A DNA stretch of 64,000 nt, from contig NZ_JACHLL010000002.1 of the NCBI RefSeq assembly GCF_014207935.1, forward strand, positions 765,801-829,800, written 5' to 3'. Below, one piece after another: positions 39,999-55,108 of the stretch. This DNA is from Pseudomonas fluvialis (GTDB lineage Bacteria; Pseudomonadota; Gammaproteobacteria; Pseudomonadales; Pseudomonadaceae). The translations under genes and the position numbers were made by a program. Every line of letters begins with the position of its first letter. Positions within the stretch are counted from its first letter, which is position 1. The notes under the pieces are model-generated. The model had not been told where the DNA came from and searched no databases. It was given only the letters and a program-made list of their open reading frames with translations.

Positions 39999-41339
39999 TC
40001 AGGCACATACCTCAGCCACCAGACCGGCCAGCGACTCTGCATGGGCGCGCACCGCTCGCTCATCCTCACCCTCGACCATGACCCGCACCAACGGCTCGGT
40101 TCCAGACTTGCGCAGCAGCACACGCCCCTTTCCAGCCATAGCAGCAGTAACCTCGGCACACGCAACCTGAACCCGCTCATCAGCAACAGGATCATGAGCG
40201 CCGGCCTGGTAGCGGACATTGATCAGCACCTGCGGACACTTGTGCATGCCTTGGCGCGCCTCCGCCAAACTCTGGCCTGAGCGGCGCAGAGCCATGACCA
40301 CCTGCAGCGCCGCAATGATTGCATCACCCGTAGTCGTGTGCTGGAAACACACCAGATGGCCAGAACCCTCGCCACCCAGCACCCAGCCACGCTCCAGCAG
40401 CTCAGCAATCACGTATCGGTCACCGACCTTGGCTCGCACAAAGGGGATGGCCAATTCCTGCAAGGCCAACTCCAACCCCAGATTGCTCATCAGCGTACCG
40501 ACAACGCCACCCTCGAGGCGGCCACGCTCGTGCAGATCCCGAGCGATCAGGAACAGCAGCTCATCGCCATCCACTACGACACCCGCCTGATCAACCATCA
40601 ACACACGGTCGCCATCACCATCAAAGGCAATCCCCAGATCGGCTTTTTGCGATACCACGGCAGCCTGCAGCGCCTCGACATGGGTCGAGCCACACTGATC
40701 ATTGATATTCAGGCCATTGGGCTGAGCCGCAATTACCGAAACCTCAGCCCCCAGCTCGCGAAACACACTGGGCGCCACCTTGTAGGTCGCACCATGGGCG
40801 CAATCGAGCACCACCTTCAGACCAGCCAGATTGGTACTGGTCGGCACACTGCTCTTACAGAATTCGATATACCGGCCGGCAGCATCATTGATGCGGGAGG
40901 CCTTGCCGATCTGAGCAGACTCGACAACCGTCATCGGCTGATCCAGCAGCTCTTCGATCATCAACTCCACTTCATCCGGCAACTTGGTGCCCAGACTGGA
41001 AAAGAACTTGATGCCGTTATCATCGTGCGGGTTATGCGAAGCACTGATGACGATGCCCGCCTCAGCCTGAAAAGTCCGTGTCAGATAGGCCACTGCCGGA
41101 GTCGGCATGGGACCCAATAGCTGCACATCGGCGCCAGCCGCCGCCAACCCTGCCTCAAGAGCAGATTCGAACATATAGCCGGAAATGCGCGTGTCCTTGC
41201 CGATCAGGATGCGGCATTTTCCGTGCTTGCGGAACGCCATACCCGCCGCCCAGCCGAGCTTGAGCATGAACTCGGGAGTGATCGGAAATTGCCCGACATG
41301 ACCGCGAATACCGTCGGTACCGAAATACTTTCTGCTCAT
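39999..41339 (-). CDS. glmM: Phosphoglucosamine mutase
   Basis: This 446-residue enzyme converts glucosamine-6-phosphate to glucosamine-1-phosphate for peptidoglycan and LPS. The phosphoserine loop is [18 protein letters not shown], the metal loop is [10 protein letters not shown], the sugar-binding loop GEGSGH and the phosphate loop [15 protein letters not shown]. All expected active-site elements are present. It sits directly downstream of folP on the same strand, the conserved ftsH-folP-glmM order. Confidence 0.98.
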   Translation of the reverse strand: MSRKYFGTDGIRGHVGQFPITPEFMLKLGWAAGMAFRKHGKCRILIGKDTRISGYMFESALEAGLAAAGADVQLLGPMPTPAVAYLTRTFQAEAGIVISASHNPHDDNGIKFFSSLGTKLPDEVELMIEELLDQPMTVVESAQIGKASRINDAAGRYIEFCKSSVPTSTNLAGLKVVLDCAHGATYKVAPSVFRELGAEVSVIAAQPNGLNINDQCGSTHVEALQAAVVSQKADLGIAFDGDGDRVLMVDQAGVVVDGDELLFLIARDLHERGRLEGGVVGTLMSNLGLELALQELAIPFVRAKVGDRYVIAELLERGWVLGGEGSGHLVCFQHTTTGDAIIAALQVVMALRRSGQSLAEARQGMHKCPQVLINVRYQAGAHDPVADERVQVACAEVTAAMAGKGRVLLRKSGTEPLVRVMVEGEDERAVRAHAESLAGLVAEVCA

Positions 41340-41353
41340 TACTACTTCCTTAT

Positions 41354-42205
41354 TTATTCAGCGCATCGCACCGCATCGATCATGCGCACGACATCGACCG
41401 TCTCAGCCACATCGTGGGCACGAATGATATGAGCGCCTTTGGCCACCGCCAAGGCCGCCAAAGCCAAACTACCGGGCAGACGATCTTCCACATCACGCTC
41501 CAGCACCTTGCCGATCATGCTTTTACGCGACACACCAACCAGCAAAGGACTACCCAGCTCATGCAGCAGCTCCATCTGACGAAACAGACTGAGGTTGTGC
41601 GCAAGCGTTTTGGCAAATCCAAACCCCGGGTCCACCAGCAGCTTATCTCTGGCAATACCGGCCTGCGCACAGGCCAACTGGCGCTCACGCAGAAAGCCCA
41701 TCACATCAAGCAGCAAGTCGTCATAGACCGGATTGTCCTGCATGGTCTGTGGCTCACCATGCATATGCATGAGACACACAGCCATCCCACTATCAGCGGC
41801 CGCCCGCAGAGCCCCCTCCCGCTGCAGCGAACGAACATCATTTATAAGTCCAGCACCCAACCGACCACATTCACGCATCACCGCAGGTGTCGACGTATCC
41901 ACCGACACCACGACATCCAGTTCTGCCACGATGCGCTCAACCACAGGCGCGACTCGCTCCATTTCCTCGAGTGGAGAAACCGGACGAGCACCTGGACGCG
42001 TCGACTCCCCACCTACATCGATCAAGGAAGCACCCGCCCTCACCATTGCCTGGGCATGGAGCAGGGCCGAATCCAGAGCGCTGTAGCGGCCACCGTCAGA
42101 AAAAGAGTCGGGAGTTACATTAAGAATGCCCATCACATGCGGATGGGCCAAATCAAGAATCCGGCTGCCACATGGCAGCCGGGTCGGACAGGACTGACTG
42201 ATCAT
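41354..42205 (-). CDS. folP: Dihydropteroate synthase
   Basis: This 283-residue TIM-barrel enzyme joins hydroxymethyl-dihydropterin pyrophosphate and p-aminobenzoate; it is the sulfonamide target. Signatures are [59 protein letters not shown] and [12 protein letters not shown]. No obvious sulfonamide-resistance insertion in the conserved FSDGG or RPGA loops is visible by eye. It starts 8 bases after the ftsH stop, so they are one transcript. Confidence 0.97.
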   Translation of the reverse strand: MISQSCPTRLPCGSRILDLAHPHVMGILNVTPDSFSDGGRYSALDSALLHAQAMVRAGASLIDVGGESTRPGARPVSPLEEMERVAPVVERIVAELDVVVSVDTSTPAVMRECGRLGAGLINDVRSLQREGALRAAADSGMAVCLMHMHGEPQTMQDNPVYDDLLLDVMGFLRERQLACAQAGIARDKLLVDPGFGFAKTLAHNLSLFRQMELLHELGSPLLVGVSRKSMIGKVLERDVEDRLPGSLALAALAVAKGAHIIRAHDVAETVDVVRMIDAVRCAE

Positions 42206-42213
42206 CGAAAGAC

Positions 42214-44121
42214 TTAATGCTCGCCGGCCGGACCACCGATGGGCGTCTGCGGCATGTCTACTGGAGCGTCTGGCGCAGCCGAACTGCCCGAACCACCCTG
42301 CCAGTCACGCGGCTCGCGCGGTGGGCGCCCCTCCATGATGTCGCTGATCTGCTCGGCATCGATGGTTTCATACTTCATCAGTGCCTCAGCCATCAGATCT
42401 AACTTGTCACGATTTACCTCGAGCAGATGCCGAGCTTTACCGTAACTGTCATCAATGATGCGACGCACTTCCTGGTCAATCAGTTTGGCGGTTTCACCCG
42501 AAACATTCGTGTGCTGACTACCTGCACTGCGCCCCAGAAAGACCTCTCCCTCTTCTTCCGCATACATGAGCGGACCGAGCTTTTCCGACAAGCCCCACTT
42601 GGTCACCATGTTTCGAGCAATCTGCGTGGCACGCATGATGTCGTTGGAAGCACCCGTAGTGACGCCGTCAAAGCCCAGGGTCATTTCCTCAGCGATACGG
42701 CCACCAAACAGCGAGCATATCTGACTCTCCAGCGCCCGCTTGGACAGGCTGTAACGATCTTCCTCCGGCAGGAACATGGTTACACCAAGCGCCCGCCCAC
42801 GTGGAATGATCGACACCTTGTAGACCGGATCATGCTCGGGAACCAGACGCCCGACGATAGCGTGGCCAGCCTCGTGATAAGCGGTATTGAGCTTTTCCTT
42901 GTCGGACATGACCATGGATTTGCGCTCGGCACCCATCATGATCTTGTCCTTGGCCAGCTCGAATTCCTTCATTTCTACCAGGCGCTTGTTGGCCCGCGCA
43001 GCAAACAGAGAAGCCTCATTCACCAGATTGGCCAGATCTGCACCGGAAAAGCCCGGAGTGCCCCGCGCGATAACGGCCGGATCGACATTGTCGCCCATCG
43101 GCACCTTGCGCATGTGCACTTTGAGAATCTGCTCACGACCACGGATATCCGGCAGGCCCACCACCACCTGGCGGTCGAAACGACCTGGGCGCAGCAACGC
43201 CGGATCCAGCACGTCTGGACGGTTGGTGGCGGCGATGACGATTATGCCGTCATTCATTTCGAAGCCGTCCATCTCCACCAGCAACTGGTTAAGGGTCTGC
43301 TCGCGCTCATCGTGACCGCCCCCCAGACCGGCGCCGCGATGACGACCAACCGCATCGATCTCATCAATGAAGATGATGCAGGGCGCATGTTTCTTGGCCT
43401 GCTCGAACATGTCGCGTACACGACTGGCACCGACACCGACGAACATCTCGACGAAATCGGAACCGGAAATGGTGAAGAACGGCACCTTGGCCTCACCAGC
43501 GATCGCCTTGGCTAACAGCGTCTTGCCGGTCCCCGGCGGGCCGACCATCAGCACGCCACGCGGGATACGCCCACCCAGACGCTGGAACTTGCCCGGATCG
43601 CGGAGGAATTCGACCAGCTCGCCGACCTCTTCCTTGGCCTCGTCACAACCGGCAACGTCAGCCAGAGTGGTTTTAACCTGATCTTCCGAGAGCAGGCGCG
43701 CCTTGGACTTGCCGAAGCTCATCGGCCCGCCCTTGCCGCCACCGCCGCCCTGCATCTGGCGCATGAAAAACATGAATACGGCGATGATCACCAGAATCGG
43801 GAAGCTAGCGACAAGCAACTGGGTCCAGATGCTCTGGCGCTCTGGCTGTTCACCAATGATCTTGACGTTATTGTCGAGCAGATCCTTGATCAGGCCACGA
43901 TCCTCAATGGCCGGGCGCACAGTATCGAACTTGGTGCCATCCGCACGCTTGCCACTGATGATATAGCCGTTGACCGTCACCTCGGTGACTGCCCCCTGCT
44001 GCACCTGCTGGATGAACTCGGAATAGTTCAGCTTGCTGGCTTCAGTAGGGCTGGAGAAGTTGTTCATCACCGTCACCAGAACGGCTGCGATGATCAGCCA
44101 CAGGATCAGGTTCTTTGCCAT
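42214..44121 (-). CDS. ftsH: ATP-dependent zinc metalloprotease FtsH
   Basis: This membrane-bound AAA+ protease has two N-terminal transmembrane helices (residues ~4-22 and ~100-120) flanking a periplasmic domain. It has Walker A GPPGTGKT, Walker [16 protein letters not shown] region and the zinc site HEAGH. It degrades LpxC, RpoH and faulty membrane proteins. The ATG at 44121 gives the family-standard MAKNLILWL start. A TTG at 44130 lies 7 bases after GAGGG and may be the real start. In P. aeruginosa rlmE lies directly upstream; here it is missing. Confidence 0.97.
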   Translation of the reverse strand: MAKNLILWLIIAAVLVTVMNNFSSPTEASKLNYSEFIQQVQQGAVTEVTVNGYIISGKRADGTKFDTVRPAIEDRGLIKDLLDNNVKIIGEQPERQSIWTQLLVASFPILVIIAVFMFFMRQMQGGGGGKGGPMSFGKSKARLLSEDQVKTTLADVAGCDEAKEEVGELVEFLRDPGKFQRLGGRIPRGVLMVGPPGTGKTLLAKAIAGEAKVPFFTISGSDFVEMFVGVGASRVRDMFEQAKKHAPCIIFIDEIDAVGRHRGAGLGGGHDEREQTLNQLLVEMDGFEMNDGIIVIAATNRPDVLDPALLRPGRFDRQVVVGLPDIRGREQILKVHMRKVPMGDNVDPAVIARGTPGFSGADLANLVNEASLFAARANKRLVEMKEFELAKDKIMMGAERKSMVMSDKEKLNTAYHEAGHAIVGRLVPEHDPVYKVSIIPRGRALGVTMFLPEEDRYSLSKRALESQICSLFGGRIAEEMTLGFDGVTTGASNDIMRATQIARNMVTKWGLSEKLGPLMYAEEEGEVFLGRSAGSQHTNVSGETAKLIDQEVRRIIDDSYGKARHLLEVNRDKLDLMAEALMKYETIDAEQISDIMEGRPPREPRDWQGGSGSSAAPDAPVDMPQTPIGGPAGEH

Positions 44122-44498
44122 ATCGTTCAATTCACTACCCTCTGAAGCTCGCCCCGTCCCGAGGCGCCACTCCGCATCACGGCTGGTTGATTACCCGCCT
44201 TAACTTACACCAAAGCCCTTCGCCCCGCAGGCACGCTCTGTAACGCTTTACTACCTGAAACCAGTCTAGGCCTCGCGAAAGCCACGAGCGAGCGGATATT
44301 GCTCATACCGGCAGTTACGCGACGGTAGGAATCAGCTCACCCTCGCCACACGACCCAAACACAAATATTGGGGCCCTTTCGCTAATCACAAGAGCAACCG
44401 AGCAATTACCGACGATCCTTGGGTTTGGCTGGGCTGCCACCGCTCGCTCGGGTAAACTAAGCGCCGTTTTCGAAGAGTTCAGACCTAGAGGTCAAATT
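44122..44498. other. Unusually long ftsH-yhbY intergenic region without rlmE
   Basis: In related genomes the 23S rRNA methyltransferase gene rlmE (about 620 bp) lies here in line with ftsH. The 377 bases hold no frame resembling RlmE on either strand and are too short for it. I see only a -10-like TAAACT (44453-44458) that could serve yhbY and no clear terminator. Confidence 0.6.
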
Positions 44499-44813
44499 AT
44501 GGCGCTCACTCAAGAGCAGAAGAAACAGTTCAAATCCATCGGCCACCACCTCAAACCAGTGTTGATTGTGGCGGAAAACGGTTTGAGCGAAGGCGTTGTT
44601 GCTGAGCTGGAACGCGCCCTGAACGACCACGAGCTGATCAAAGTGCAGTTCCGCATCACCGAGCGCGAAGATCGCCGCGCCCTGATTGACGAGCTGAGCC
44701 GCGTCGGCCGCTGCGAGCTGGTACAGGTCATCGGCAAGATGGCACTGCTCTACCGCAGGAATCCCAAGCCGAACAAGAACCTGTCCAACATCAGCCGTTT
44801 CAGCGCACTCTGA
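44499..44813 (+). CDS. yhbY: YhbY family ribosome-associated RNA-binding protein
   Basis: This 104-residue CRS1/YhbY-domain protein is related to chloroplast splicing factors and binds the 50S assembly intermediates. Motifs are QFKSIGHHLKPVLIVAENGLSEGV, ALNDHELIKVQF and GRCELVQVIGKMALLYRRN, including the conserved GxxG-like loop. It has ATG start with Shine-Dalgarno AGAGG. It is divergent from ftsH and convergent with the DUF4149 gene. Confidence 0.93.
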   Translation: MALTQEQKKQFKSIGHHLKPVLIVAENGLSEGVVAELERALNDHELIKVQFRITEREDRRALIDELSRVGRCELVQVIGKMALLYRRNPKPNKNLSNISRFSAL

Positions 44814-44831
44814 GCATGTGGTGCGCGTGCC

Positions 44832-45272
44832 TCAGGCGCTGCGCACCGACTCACCGCCGGGCCCCGCCTGCAATACCAGCAAAAGGCCGCAAAAGGCCTG
44901 AGCGACAAAGCCCAGCAGTTGCCAGAATACTTCCGCCGGCCACCAGTGCCTAGCCAGGAAAAACAGCAACGCCAAGCCCAACACCGCAAACAGCAGCTGA
45001 CCGCGCAAATCCAGCACGGCACGGCGCCCCTCTGCCAACTGCAACAGCAGTAGCTGCAAAAGTGCACAGAAAGCAGCAAAGCCTACCAGTGCCGGGCGCA
45101 GCTTGTCGGCCACACCCTCCACCAGCAAGCTGGCCATTCCCGCCTGTTCCAGCATGGGCAGCAGCACGAAGTGCAGCATCCACATGCCACCAACCCAAAA
45201 GGTCAGAGCCAGGCGCCAGGTAATGACGCCAGCCCTGAGCGGCGCGGCGTCAGAGATGGCGGACTTCAACAA
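44832..45272 (-). CDS. DUF4149 inner-membrane protein
   Basis: This 146-residue protein has four hydrophobic segments (about residues 18-40, 60-78, 90-108, 118-138) and the family features [22 protein letters not shown] and [23 protein letters not shown]. No catalytic motif is visible and the function of the family is unknown. The annotated start overlaps the greA coding end by 23 bases, so it belongs to the greA transcript; a start a few codons later is possible. The same order (carB-greA-DUF4149) is seen in P. aeruginosa. Confidence 0.8.
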   Translation of the reverse strand: MLKSAISDAAPLRAGVITWRLALTFWVGGMWMLHFVLLPMLEQAGMASLLVEGVADKLRPALVGFAAFCALLQLLLLQLAEGRRAVLDLRGQLLFAVLGLALLFFLARHWWPAEVFWQLLGFVAQAFCGLLLVLQAGPGGESVRSA

Positions 45273-45722
45273 TCTCGTACTCGATAATGCCGCTCGGCGT
45301 CTTCACCGTCACCACATCACCCTCTTCCTTACCCACGAGGGCGCGGGCAATGGGCGAGCCGACGGAAATCTTGCCAGCCTTGATGTCAGCCTCATCCTCA
45401 CCCACGATCTGGTAAGTCACGCTTTCATCTGTCTCGACGTTGGCGATCTCGACGGTAGTACCGAAGATCACCTTGCCGGTATGGGCAATGGTGGTGACAT
45501 CGATGACCACCGCGTTCTGCAGGCGACCCTCGATATCACGGATGCGCGCCTCAACCATGCCCTGCTGCTCGCGAGCGGCATGATATTCGGCGTTCTCCTT
45601 GAGATCGCCCAGTTCACGTGCCTCGCCGATGTCCTGACTGAGTTTCGGACGCACGACCTTGGTCAGGTGAGTCAGCTCTTCCTCTAGGGCGCGAGCGCCC
45701 TGGACGGTCATCGGGTATTTAT

Positions 45723-45726
<4 letters not shown>
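45250..45726 (-). CDS. greA: Transcription elongation factor GreA
   Basis: This 158-residue factor rescues backtracked RNA polymerase by stimulating transcript cleavage. The N-terminal coiled coil ([43 protein letters not shown]) carries the acidic tip D/E residues. The C-terminal domain shows [54 protein letters not shown]. Its ATG overlaps the carB stop by 4 bases. Confidence 0.97.
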
Positions 45727-48944
<3,218 letters not shown>

Positions 48945-48979
48945 GTTTCTTACTCGAATCCTTGGGTCAGTCGGCAGGC

Positions 48980-50116
48980 TTAACGGCGCTTGGCCATGGC
49001 TTCGATGAAGCGGTCGAACAGCGGGGCCACGTCATGCGGGCCCGGGCTTGCTTCCGGGTGCCCCTGGAAGCTGAAGGCTTCCTTGTCGGTGCGCTCGATC
49101 CCCTGCAGGGTGCCGTCGAACAGAGACTTGTGGGTGGCACGCAGATTGGCCGGCAGGCTGCTTTCTTCCACGGCAAAACCGTGGTTCTGGCTGGTGATCA
49201 TCACCACGCCGGTTTTCAGGTCCTGCACCGGGTGGTTCGCACCGTGGTGGCCGTGGCCCATTTTCACGGTCTTGGCACCGGAGGCCAGGGCCAGCAGTTG
49301 GTGACCCAGGCAGATGCCGAATACCGGAATGTCGGTTTCCAGCACTTCTTTGATGGCCTGGATGGCGTATTCACACGGCTCGGGGTCGCCAGGGCCGTTG
49401 GAGAGGAACACGCCATTCGGATTCAGCGCCAGCACTTCGCTGGCCGGGGTCTTGGCCGGAACCACGGTGACGCGGCAACCGCGCGCGACCAGCATGCGCA
49501 GGATGTTCAGCTTGACGCCGAAATCGTAGGCCACCACGTGATAGGGCAGCTCAGCCGCGGCGATTTCCGGATGAAAGTCACCCTTGAGCTGCCACACGCT
49601 GGAACGCCACTCGTAACGCTCGGCGGTAGTGACTTCCTTGGCCAGGTCCATGCCCTTGAGGCCGGGGAAGCTGCGCGCCAGCTCCAGAGCTTTTTCTTCG
49701 GTGGCGTCGTCGCCCACTAGAATGCAGCCATTCTGCGAGCCTTTCTCACGCAGGATGCGCGTCAGGCGGCGGGTATCGATACCGGCGATGGCTACCGTTC
49801 CGCTCTCTTTCAGATACGCATCCAGCGGCTGTTTGTCGCGCCAGCAAGAGGACAGCAACGGCAGGTCACGAATGATCAGACCGGCGGCCCACACGCGATT
49901 GGCTTCGGCATCTTCCGGCGTGGTGCCGGTGTTACCGATGTGCGGGTAGGTCAGGGTAACGATCTGCTGGGCATAGGAAGGATCGGTGAGGATTTCCTGA
50001 TAGCCGGTCATGGCCGTATTGAACACGACCTCACCAATGGTATGACCATCGGCTCCAATGGAATCGCCACGAAAAATGCTGCCGTCAGCAAGGGCGAGTA
50101 TGGCTGGCTTAGTCAA
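48980..50116 (-). CDS. carA: Carbamoyl-phosphate synthase small (glutaminase) subunit
   Basis: This 378-residue class I glutamine amidotransferase supplies ammonia to CarB. The catalytic cysteine is in [14 protein letters not shown], the His and Glu in [14 protein letters not shown] chose the TTG at 50116 as start: it gives [14 protein letters not shown], matches the length and start known for P. aeruginosa CarA, and has GGGAGGT upstream. The longer frame up to 50188 reads into a hairpin leader and is not supported. The leader carries a strong terminator-like structure at 50159-50199. Confidence 0.95.
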   Translation of the reverse strand: MTKPAILALADGSIFRGDSIGADGHTIGEVVFNTAMTGYQEILTDPSYAQQIVTLTYPHIGNTGTTPEDAEANRVWAAGLIIRDLPLLSSCWRDKQPLDAYLKESGTVAIAGIDTRRLTRILREKGSQNGCILVGDDATEEKALELARSFPGLKGMDLAKEVTTAERYEWRSSVWQLKGDFHPEIAAAELPYHVVAYDFGVKLNILRMLVARGCRVTVVPAKTPASEVLALNPNGVFLSNGPGDPEPCEYAIQAIKEVLETDIPVFGICLGHQLLALASGAKTVKMGHGHHGANHPVQDLKTGVVMITSQNHGFAVEESSLPANLRATHKSLFDGTLQGIERTDKEAFSFQGHPEASPGPHDVAPLFDRFIEAMAKRR

Positions 50117-50158
50117 GAAGACCTCCCGTAGATCTAGGCTTGCGCAAACGCAGGTTGT

Positions 50159-50199
50159 AAAAAAGCGGGATGACGTGTTGACCGTCACCCCGCTTTTTT
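50159..50199 (-). terminator. Terminator/attenuator hairpin between dapB and carA
   Basis: A 17-bp stem (AAAAAAGCGGG-GTGACG with its complement, one G-U) with loop GTCAACA is followed by a T run on the minus strand, 42 bases before the carA start. It ends dapB transcription and, if the carAB promoter lies upstream, could attenuate carAB. Confidence 0.85.
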
Positions 50200-50242
50200 A
50201 TCTGAACCATTCTGCGTAACTTTTAATGAACACACTAAAGCT

Positions 50243-50263
50243 GCATTTTACAGGAATGCGTCA
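50243..50263 (-). promoter_or_regulatory. Possible ArgR half-site upstream of carA
   Basis: The minus strand reads TGACGC, 8 bases, AA, 5 bases. This differs from the P. aeruginosa ArgR half-site pattern TGTCGC-N8-AA-N5 at one position. carAB is ArgR-controlled in P. aeruginosa. A second properly spaced half-site is not clear, so this is a weak call. Confidence 0.25.
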
Positions 50264-50300
50264 TTTTGGTCCACCGCAAGACTGGGTCGATTTGTCCCAC

Positions 50301-51107
<807 letters not shown>

Positions 51108-51133
51108 TCAGCTCCAAGCTGCAGCGTTATTAA

Positions 51134-52264
51134 TCAGAGGTCGCCAAAAAAGCGCTTCACACCCTCGAACCAGCCACTGGCCTTCGGCGAGTGCGAGCTA
51201 TCGCCTTCCAGCGAGCCACGGAACTCTTCCAGCAGCTCGCGCTGACGCTTGCTCAGGTTGACCGGCGTCTCCACCGCCACCCGACACATCAGGTCGCCCG
51301 CATCGCCACCACGCACAGGGGCCACGCCCTTGCCGCGCAGGCGGAACAGTTTGCCGGTCTGAGTGCCTTCCGGGATTTTCAGTTTGACCCGGCCATCCAG
51401 AGTCGGCACTTCCAGCTCGCCACCCAGCGCCGCGTCGGCGAAGCTGATCGGCACCTCACAGTACAGATGCTTGCCATCGCGCTGGAAGATCGAGTGCTCG
51501 CGCACACTGACCACCACGTAGAGATCGCCCGCCGGACCGCCCTGCGTCCCGGCTTCGCCCTCGCCCGAGAGGCGAATGCGGTCACCTGTATCGACACCCG
51601 CCGGCACCTTGACCGACAGCGTCTTGTGTTCTTCTACGCGCCCCTGACCATGGCAGCTGCCACAGGGATCGGTGATCATCTTGCCGCTGCCATGACACCG
51701 CGGGCAGGTCTGCTGCACCGAGAAGAAGCCCTGCTGCATGCGCACCTGTCCGGCGCCTCCACAGGTGGTACAGGTCACCGGGCTGGTGCCCTTCTTGGCA
51801 CCGGAGCCATCGCAGGTCTTGCAACCCACCAGAGTCGGCACCTTGATGGTCACGGTGGTGCCGCGCACCGCCTCTTCCAGATCAAGGTCAAGGGTATAGC
51901 GCAGGTCAGCACCACGCTGAGCCCCGCCGCGACCACCACGACCACCACCACCGCCGAAGAAATCACTAAACACATCGCCAAAGATGTCGGAGAAGCTCGC
52001 GCCACCGCCGCCACCGAAACCGCCGCCCCCCATCTGCGGGTCGACGCCGGCATGGCCGTACTGATCGTAGGCCGAGCGCTTGGCAGCATCGGAAAGGACT
52101 TCGTAGGCCTCGTTGGCCTCCTTGAACTTCTCCTCGGCTTCCTTGTTGTCCGGATTGCGATCCGGGTGAAACTTCATCGCCAGGCGGCGATAAGCCTTTT
52201 TCAGCTCCGCCTCACTGGCACCGCGCTCGACTCCGAGCACTTCGTAATAGTCACGCTTGGCCAT
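51134..52264 (-). CDS. dnaJ: Chaperone DnaJ (Hsp40)
   Basis: This 376-residue class A J protein has the J domain with the HPD tripeptide in [10 protein letters not shown], a G/F-rich linker ([37 protein letters not shown]), the zinc-binding domain with four CxxCxGxG-like repeats ([32 protein letters not shown]), and the C-terminal substrate-binding domains. It stimulates DnaK ATPase. It follows dnaK with a 109-base spacer containing a stem-loop, which probably lowers DnaJ relative to DnaK. Confidence 0.98.
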   Translation of the reverse strand: MAKRDYYEVLGVERGASEAELKKAYRRLAMKFHPDRNPDNKEAEEKFKEANEAYEVLSDAAKRSAYDQYGHAGVDPQMGGGGFGGGGGASFSDIFGDVFSDFFGGGGGRGGRGGAQRGADLRYTLDLDLEEAVRGTTVTIKVPTLVGCKTCDGSGAKKGTSPVTCTTCGGAGQVRMQQGFFSVQQTCPRCHGSGKMITDPCGSCHGQGRVEEHKTLSVKVPAGVDTGDRIRLSGEGEAGTQGGPAGDLYVVVSVREHSIFQRDGKHLYCEVPISFADAALGGELEVPTLDGRVKLKIPEGTQTGKLFRLRGKGVAPVRGGDAGDLMCRVAVETPVNLSKRQRELLEEFRGSLEGDSSHSPKASGWFEGVKRFFGDL

Positions 52265-52306
52265 AACTTTCCTGCACCTTCAATTCGTACCGTCCAGATA
52301 CGCCGA

Positions 52307-52326
52307 CGCGGGAGCAAGCTCCCGCG
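52307..52326 (-). other. Stem-loop between dnaK and dnaJ
   Basis: The perfect 9-bp inverted repeat CGCGGGAGC/GCTCCCGCG with a 2-base loop is followed by a second hairpin GCTCACC/GGTGAGC (52338-52355). Neither has a T run, so they look like mRNA processing or partial-attenuation structures, or a REP-type remnant. Confidence 0.5.
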
Positions 52327-52373
52327 CGACAGATCATGCTCACCCGCAGGTGAGCCGGAGGGGAGCGTGACGC

Positions 52374-54287
52374 TTACTTGTTGTCTTTCACTTCTTCGAA
52401 CTCGGCATCGACCACGTCGTCTGCCGCACCCTTGGCGTCGCCCGCCGCACCGGCATCAGCTGCCTGAGCCTGTTCGGCATACATCTTCTGCGCCAGCGGA
52501 GCAGTGACTTCGGACAGCGCCGCCATCTTGGCTTCGATAGCCGCCTTGTCGTCGCCCTTGACGGCGGCGTCCAGCTCTTCGACAGCCTTCTCGATAGCCG
52601 CTTTTTCCTCGGCAGTCGCCTTGTCGCCCGCTTCGGTGATCATCTTGCGGGTAGCATGCACCAGCTGATCGCCCTGATTGCGGGCAGTGGCCAGCTCTTC
52701 GAACTTGCGGTCTTCCTCGGCGTTGGCCTCGGCATCACGCACCATCTGCTGGATTTCTTCCTCGGACAGGCCGGAGTTGGCCTTGATCACGATGGACTGC
52801 TGCTTGCCGGTAGCCTTGTCCTTGGCGGACACATGCAGGATGCCGTTGGCGTCGATGTCGAAGGTCACTTCGATCTGCGGAACGCCACGCGGAGCCGGCG
52901 GAATCTCGGCCAGGTCGAACTTGCCCAGCGACTTGTTGCTGCTGGCCTGCTTGCGTTCACCCTGCAGCACGTGAATGGTCACGGCACTCTGGTTGTCGTC
53001 GGCAGTGGAGAACACCTGCGACTTCTTGGTCGGGATGGTGGTGTTCTTCTCGATCAACGCAGTCATCACGCCACCCATGGTTTCAATACCCAGGGTCAGC
53101 GGGGATACGTCGAGCAGCAGTACGTCCTTCACGTCACCCGACAGCACCGCACCCTGAATGGCCGCACCGATGGCAACAGCTTCATCCGGGTTGACGTCCT
53201 TGCGCGCTTCCTTGCCGAAGAACTCGGCAACCTTCTGCTGCACCATCGGCATGCGGGTCTGACCGCCGACCAGGATCACTTCATTGATCTCGGAAACGTC
53301 GATGCCGGCATCCTTCAGCGCAGTACGGCAAGGCTCGATGGTACGGGCAACCAGGTCCTCAACCAGTGCTTCCAGCTTGGCGCGGGAAATCTTCACATTG
53401 AGGTGCTTCGGACCGGTCTGGTCTGCAGTGATGTACGGCAGGTTGACGTCGGTCTGAGTACTGGACGACAGCTCGATCTTGGCCTTTTCAGCGGCTTCTT
53501 TCAGGCGCTGCATGGCCAGCGGATCACCCTTGAGGTCCATGCCGCTTTCTTTCTTGAACTCGTCAACGAGGTAGTCGATCAGGCGGATGTCGAAGTCTTC
53601 ACCACCCAGGAAGGTGTCGCCGTTGGTGGCCAGCACTTCGAACTGGTGCTCGCCGTCAACTTCGGCAATCTCGATCACCGACACGTCGAAGGTACCACCG
53701 CCCAGGTCATAGACGATCACAGTGGAGTCGCCCTTGGCCTTGTCCATGCCATAGGCCAGCGCAGCCGCAGTCGGCTCGTTGATGATGCGCTTGACGTCCA
53801 GACCAGCGATGCGGCCGGCGTCTTTGGTGGCCTGACGCTGGCTGTCGTTGAAGTAGGCCGGCACGGTGATCACCGCTTCGGTCACGGCCTCGCCGAGGTA
53901 GTCTTCGGCGGTCTTCTTCATCTTTTTCAGCACTTCGGCGGAAATCTGCGGCGGTGCCATCTTCTGGCCCTTCACTTCCACCCAGGCGTCACCGTTGTCG
54001 GCCTTGGCGATCTTGTACGGCACCATCTTGATGTCTTTCTGCACGACATCTTCTTCGAAACGGCGGCCGATCAGGCGCTTGACCGCGTACAAGGTGTTCT
54101 GCGGGTTGGTCACGGCCTGGCGCTTGGCGCTCTGGCCGACCAGGGTTTCGCCATCGTTGCTGTAAGCGATGATCGAAGGAGTGGTACGAGTGCCTTCGGC
54201 GTTCTCGATGACCTTGACGCTACCGTTTTCCAGGATCGCCACGCAGGAGTTGGTGGTGCCCAGGTCGATACCAATAATCTTGCCCAT
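52374..54287 (-). CDS. dnaK: Chaperone DnaK (Hsp70)
   Basis: This 637-residue Hsp70 has phosphate-1 [15 protein letters not shown], phosphate-2 [15 protein letters not shown], the Thr and Gly loop [14 protein letters not shown], the substrate-binding domain ([20 protein letters not shown]) and the C-terminal EEVKDNK tail. A GTG lies two codons upstream of the ATG at 54287; the ATG has GGAG at correct spacing and gives [10 protein letters not shown]. It follows grpE on the same strand. Confidence 0.98.
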   Translation of the reverse strand: MGKIIGIDLGTTNSCVAILENGSVKVIENAEGTRTTPSIIAYSNDGETLVGQSAKRQAVTNPQNTLYAVKRLIGRRFEEDVVQKDIKMVPYKIAKADNGDAWVEVKGQKMAPPQISAEVLKKMKKTAEDYLGEAVTEAVITVPAYFNDSQRQATKDAGRIAGLDVKRIINEPTAAALAYGMDKAKGDSTVIVYDLGGGTFDVSVIEIAEVDGEHQFEVLATNGDTFLGGEDFDIRLIDYLVDEFKKESGMDLKGDPLAMQRLKEAAEKAKIELSSSTQTDVNLPYITADQTGPKHLNVKISRAKLEALVEDLVARTIEPCRTALKDAGIDVSEINEVILVGGQTRMPMVQQKVAEFFGKEARKDVNPDEAVAIGAAIQGAVLSGDVKDVLLLDVSPLTLGIETMGGVMTALIEKNTTIPTKKSQVFSTADDNQSAVTIHVLQGERKQASSNKSLGKFDLAEIPPAPRGVPQIEVTFDIDANGILHVSAKDKATGKQQSIVIKANSGLSEEEIQQMVRDAEANAEEDRKFEELATARNQGDQLVHATRKMITEAGDKATAEEKAAIEKAVEELDAAVKGDDKAAIEAKMAALSEVTAPLAQKMYAEQAQAADAGAAGDAKGAADDVVDAEFEEVKDNK

Positions 54288-54402
54288 TTTCACTCTCCAG
54301 AAACTATGTCTTTAACGTTGGCGGCGCTGGCGACCGATGATTTGGTCCGCGCCTCGGCACTTGATTCGCTTGATCTAACAGATGGGGCCGGCTTGGCAGA
54401 TT

Positions 54403-54957
54403 TCAAGCCTGCTCATCAATCGACGGTGCGGGCTCAGCCGGCACCTTGCTGACCACCACCATGGCGGGGCGCAGCAGGCGGCCATTGAGCAGATAGCCCT
54501 TCTGGAACACCTTGAGCACGCTGTTCGGCTCGACGTGATGGCTTTCCTGCATGGCCATGGCCTGATGATGCTCCGGGTTGAACGGCGCACCATGCGGATC
54601 CACTGCATCGACCTGATAGCGTTTGAGGGTGTCGTGGAACAGCTTGAGGGTCAGTTCCATGCCTTCACGCACGGCCTTGATCGCCTCGTCGTCCGGGCTG
54701 GACAGCTCCAGACCGCGCTCCAGGCTGTCGACCACCGGCAGCAGATCGGAAGCGAATTTTTCCAGGGCAAACTTGTGCGCCTTCTCGACATCCTGCTCGG
54801 CGCGCCGGCGGATGTTTTGCAGATCGGCCGCCACACGCAGCGACTGATCCTGGGCAGCAGCCAGCTGCTCTTCCAGCTCGGCGACGCGCGCCTGCAGATC
54901 GGGCGCTGCTTGCGCAGCCTCAGGGCCCTGGTTATCCAGAATCTGTTCGTCAGACAT
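54403..54957 (-). CDS. grpE: Nucleotide exchange factor GrpE
   Basis: This 184-residue factor speeds ADP release from DnaK. It has a long N-terminal coiled coil ([64 protein letters not shown]) and the C-terminal beta domain ([46 protein letters not shown]). It is the first gene of grpE-dnaK-dnaJ and has a sigma-32 promoter upstream. Confidence 0.97.
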   Translation of the reverse strand: MSDEQILDNQGPEAAQAAPDLQARVAELEEQLAAAQDQSLRVAADLQNIRRRAEQDVEKAHKFALEKFASDLLPVVDSLERGLELSSPDDEAIKAVREGMELTLKLFHDTLKRYQVDAVDPHGAPFNPEHHQAMAMQESHHVEPNSVLKVFQKGYLLNGRLLRPAMVVVSKVPAEPAPSIDEQA

Positions 54958-55008
54958 CGTCCTCTCCTTTCAATCGATAACGAGGCACCGCTCGTTTGCA
55001 TGCCCCTA

Positions 55009-55037
55009 ATCTGGGGATGGTTTTAACCATTTCAAGG
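55009..55037 (-). promoter_or_regulatory. Heat-shock (sigma-32) promoter of grpE-dnaK-dnaJ
   Basis: On the minus strand CCTTGAAA (55037-55030) and CCCCAGAT (55016-55009) are 13 bases apart, close to the RpoH consensus CTTGAAA...CCCCATnT. It is about 50-80 bases upstream of the grpE start. Confidence 0.8.
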
Positions 55038-55069
55038 GCAAGAGGTGATTGCCAGCAGAAAAACAACTA

Positions 55070-55085
55070 CTGTATAAATGAACAG
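55070..55085 (+). promoter_or_regulatory. LexA (SOS) box upstream of recN
   Basis: CTGT-N8-ACAG fits the LexA consensus exactly and begins 39 bases before the recN start. recN is a LexA target in many bacteria, so damage induction is expected. Confidence 0.9.
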
Positions 55086-55108
55086 TCTTAATTTTCAGGA
55101 GCCTTGCC

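Noticed and set aside
50117..50188. Longer carA start giving an extra 24 residues
   Set aside because: The added residues read through the leader hairpin region and do not match the conserved CarA N-terminus; the TTG at 50116 does.
52656..54452. 598-codon open frame antisense to dnaK
   Set aside because: Same kind of shadow; dnaK is unambiguous on the opposite strand.
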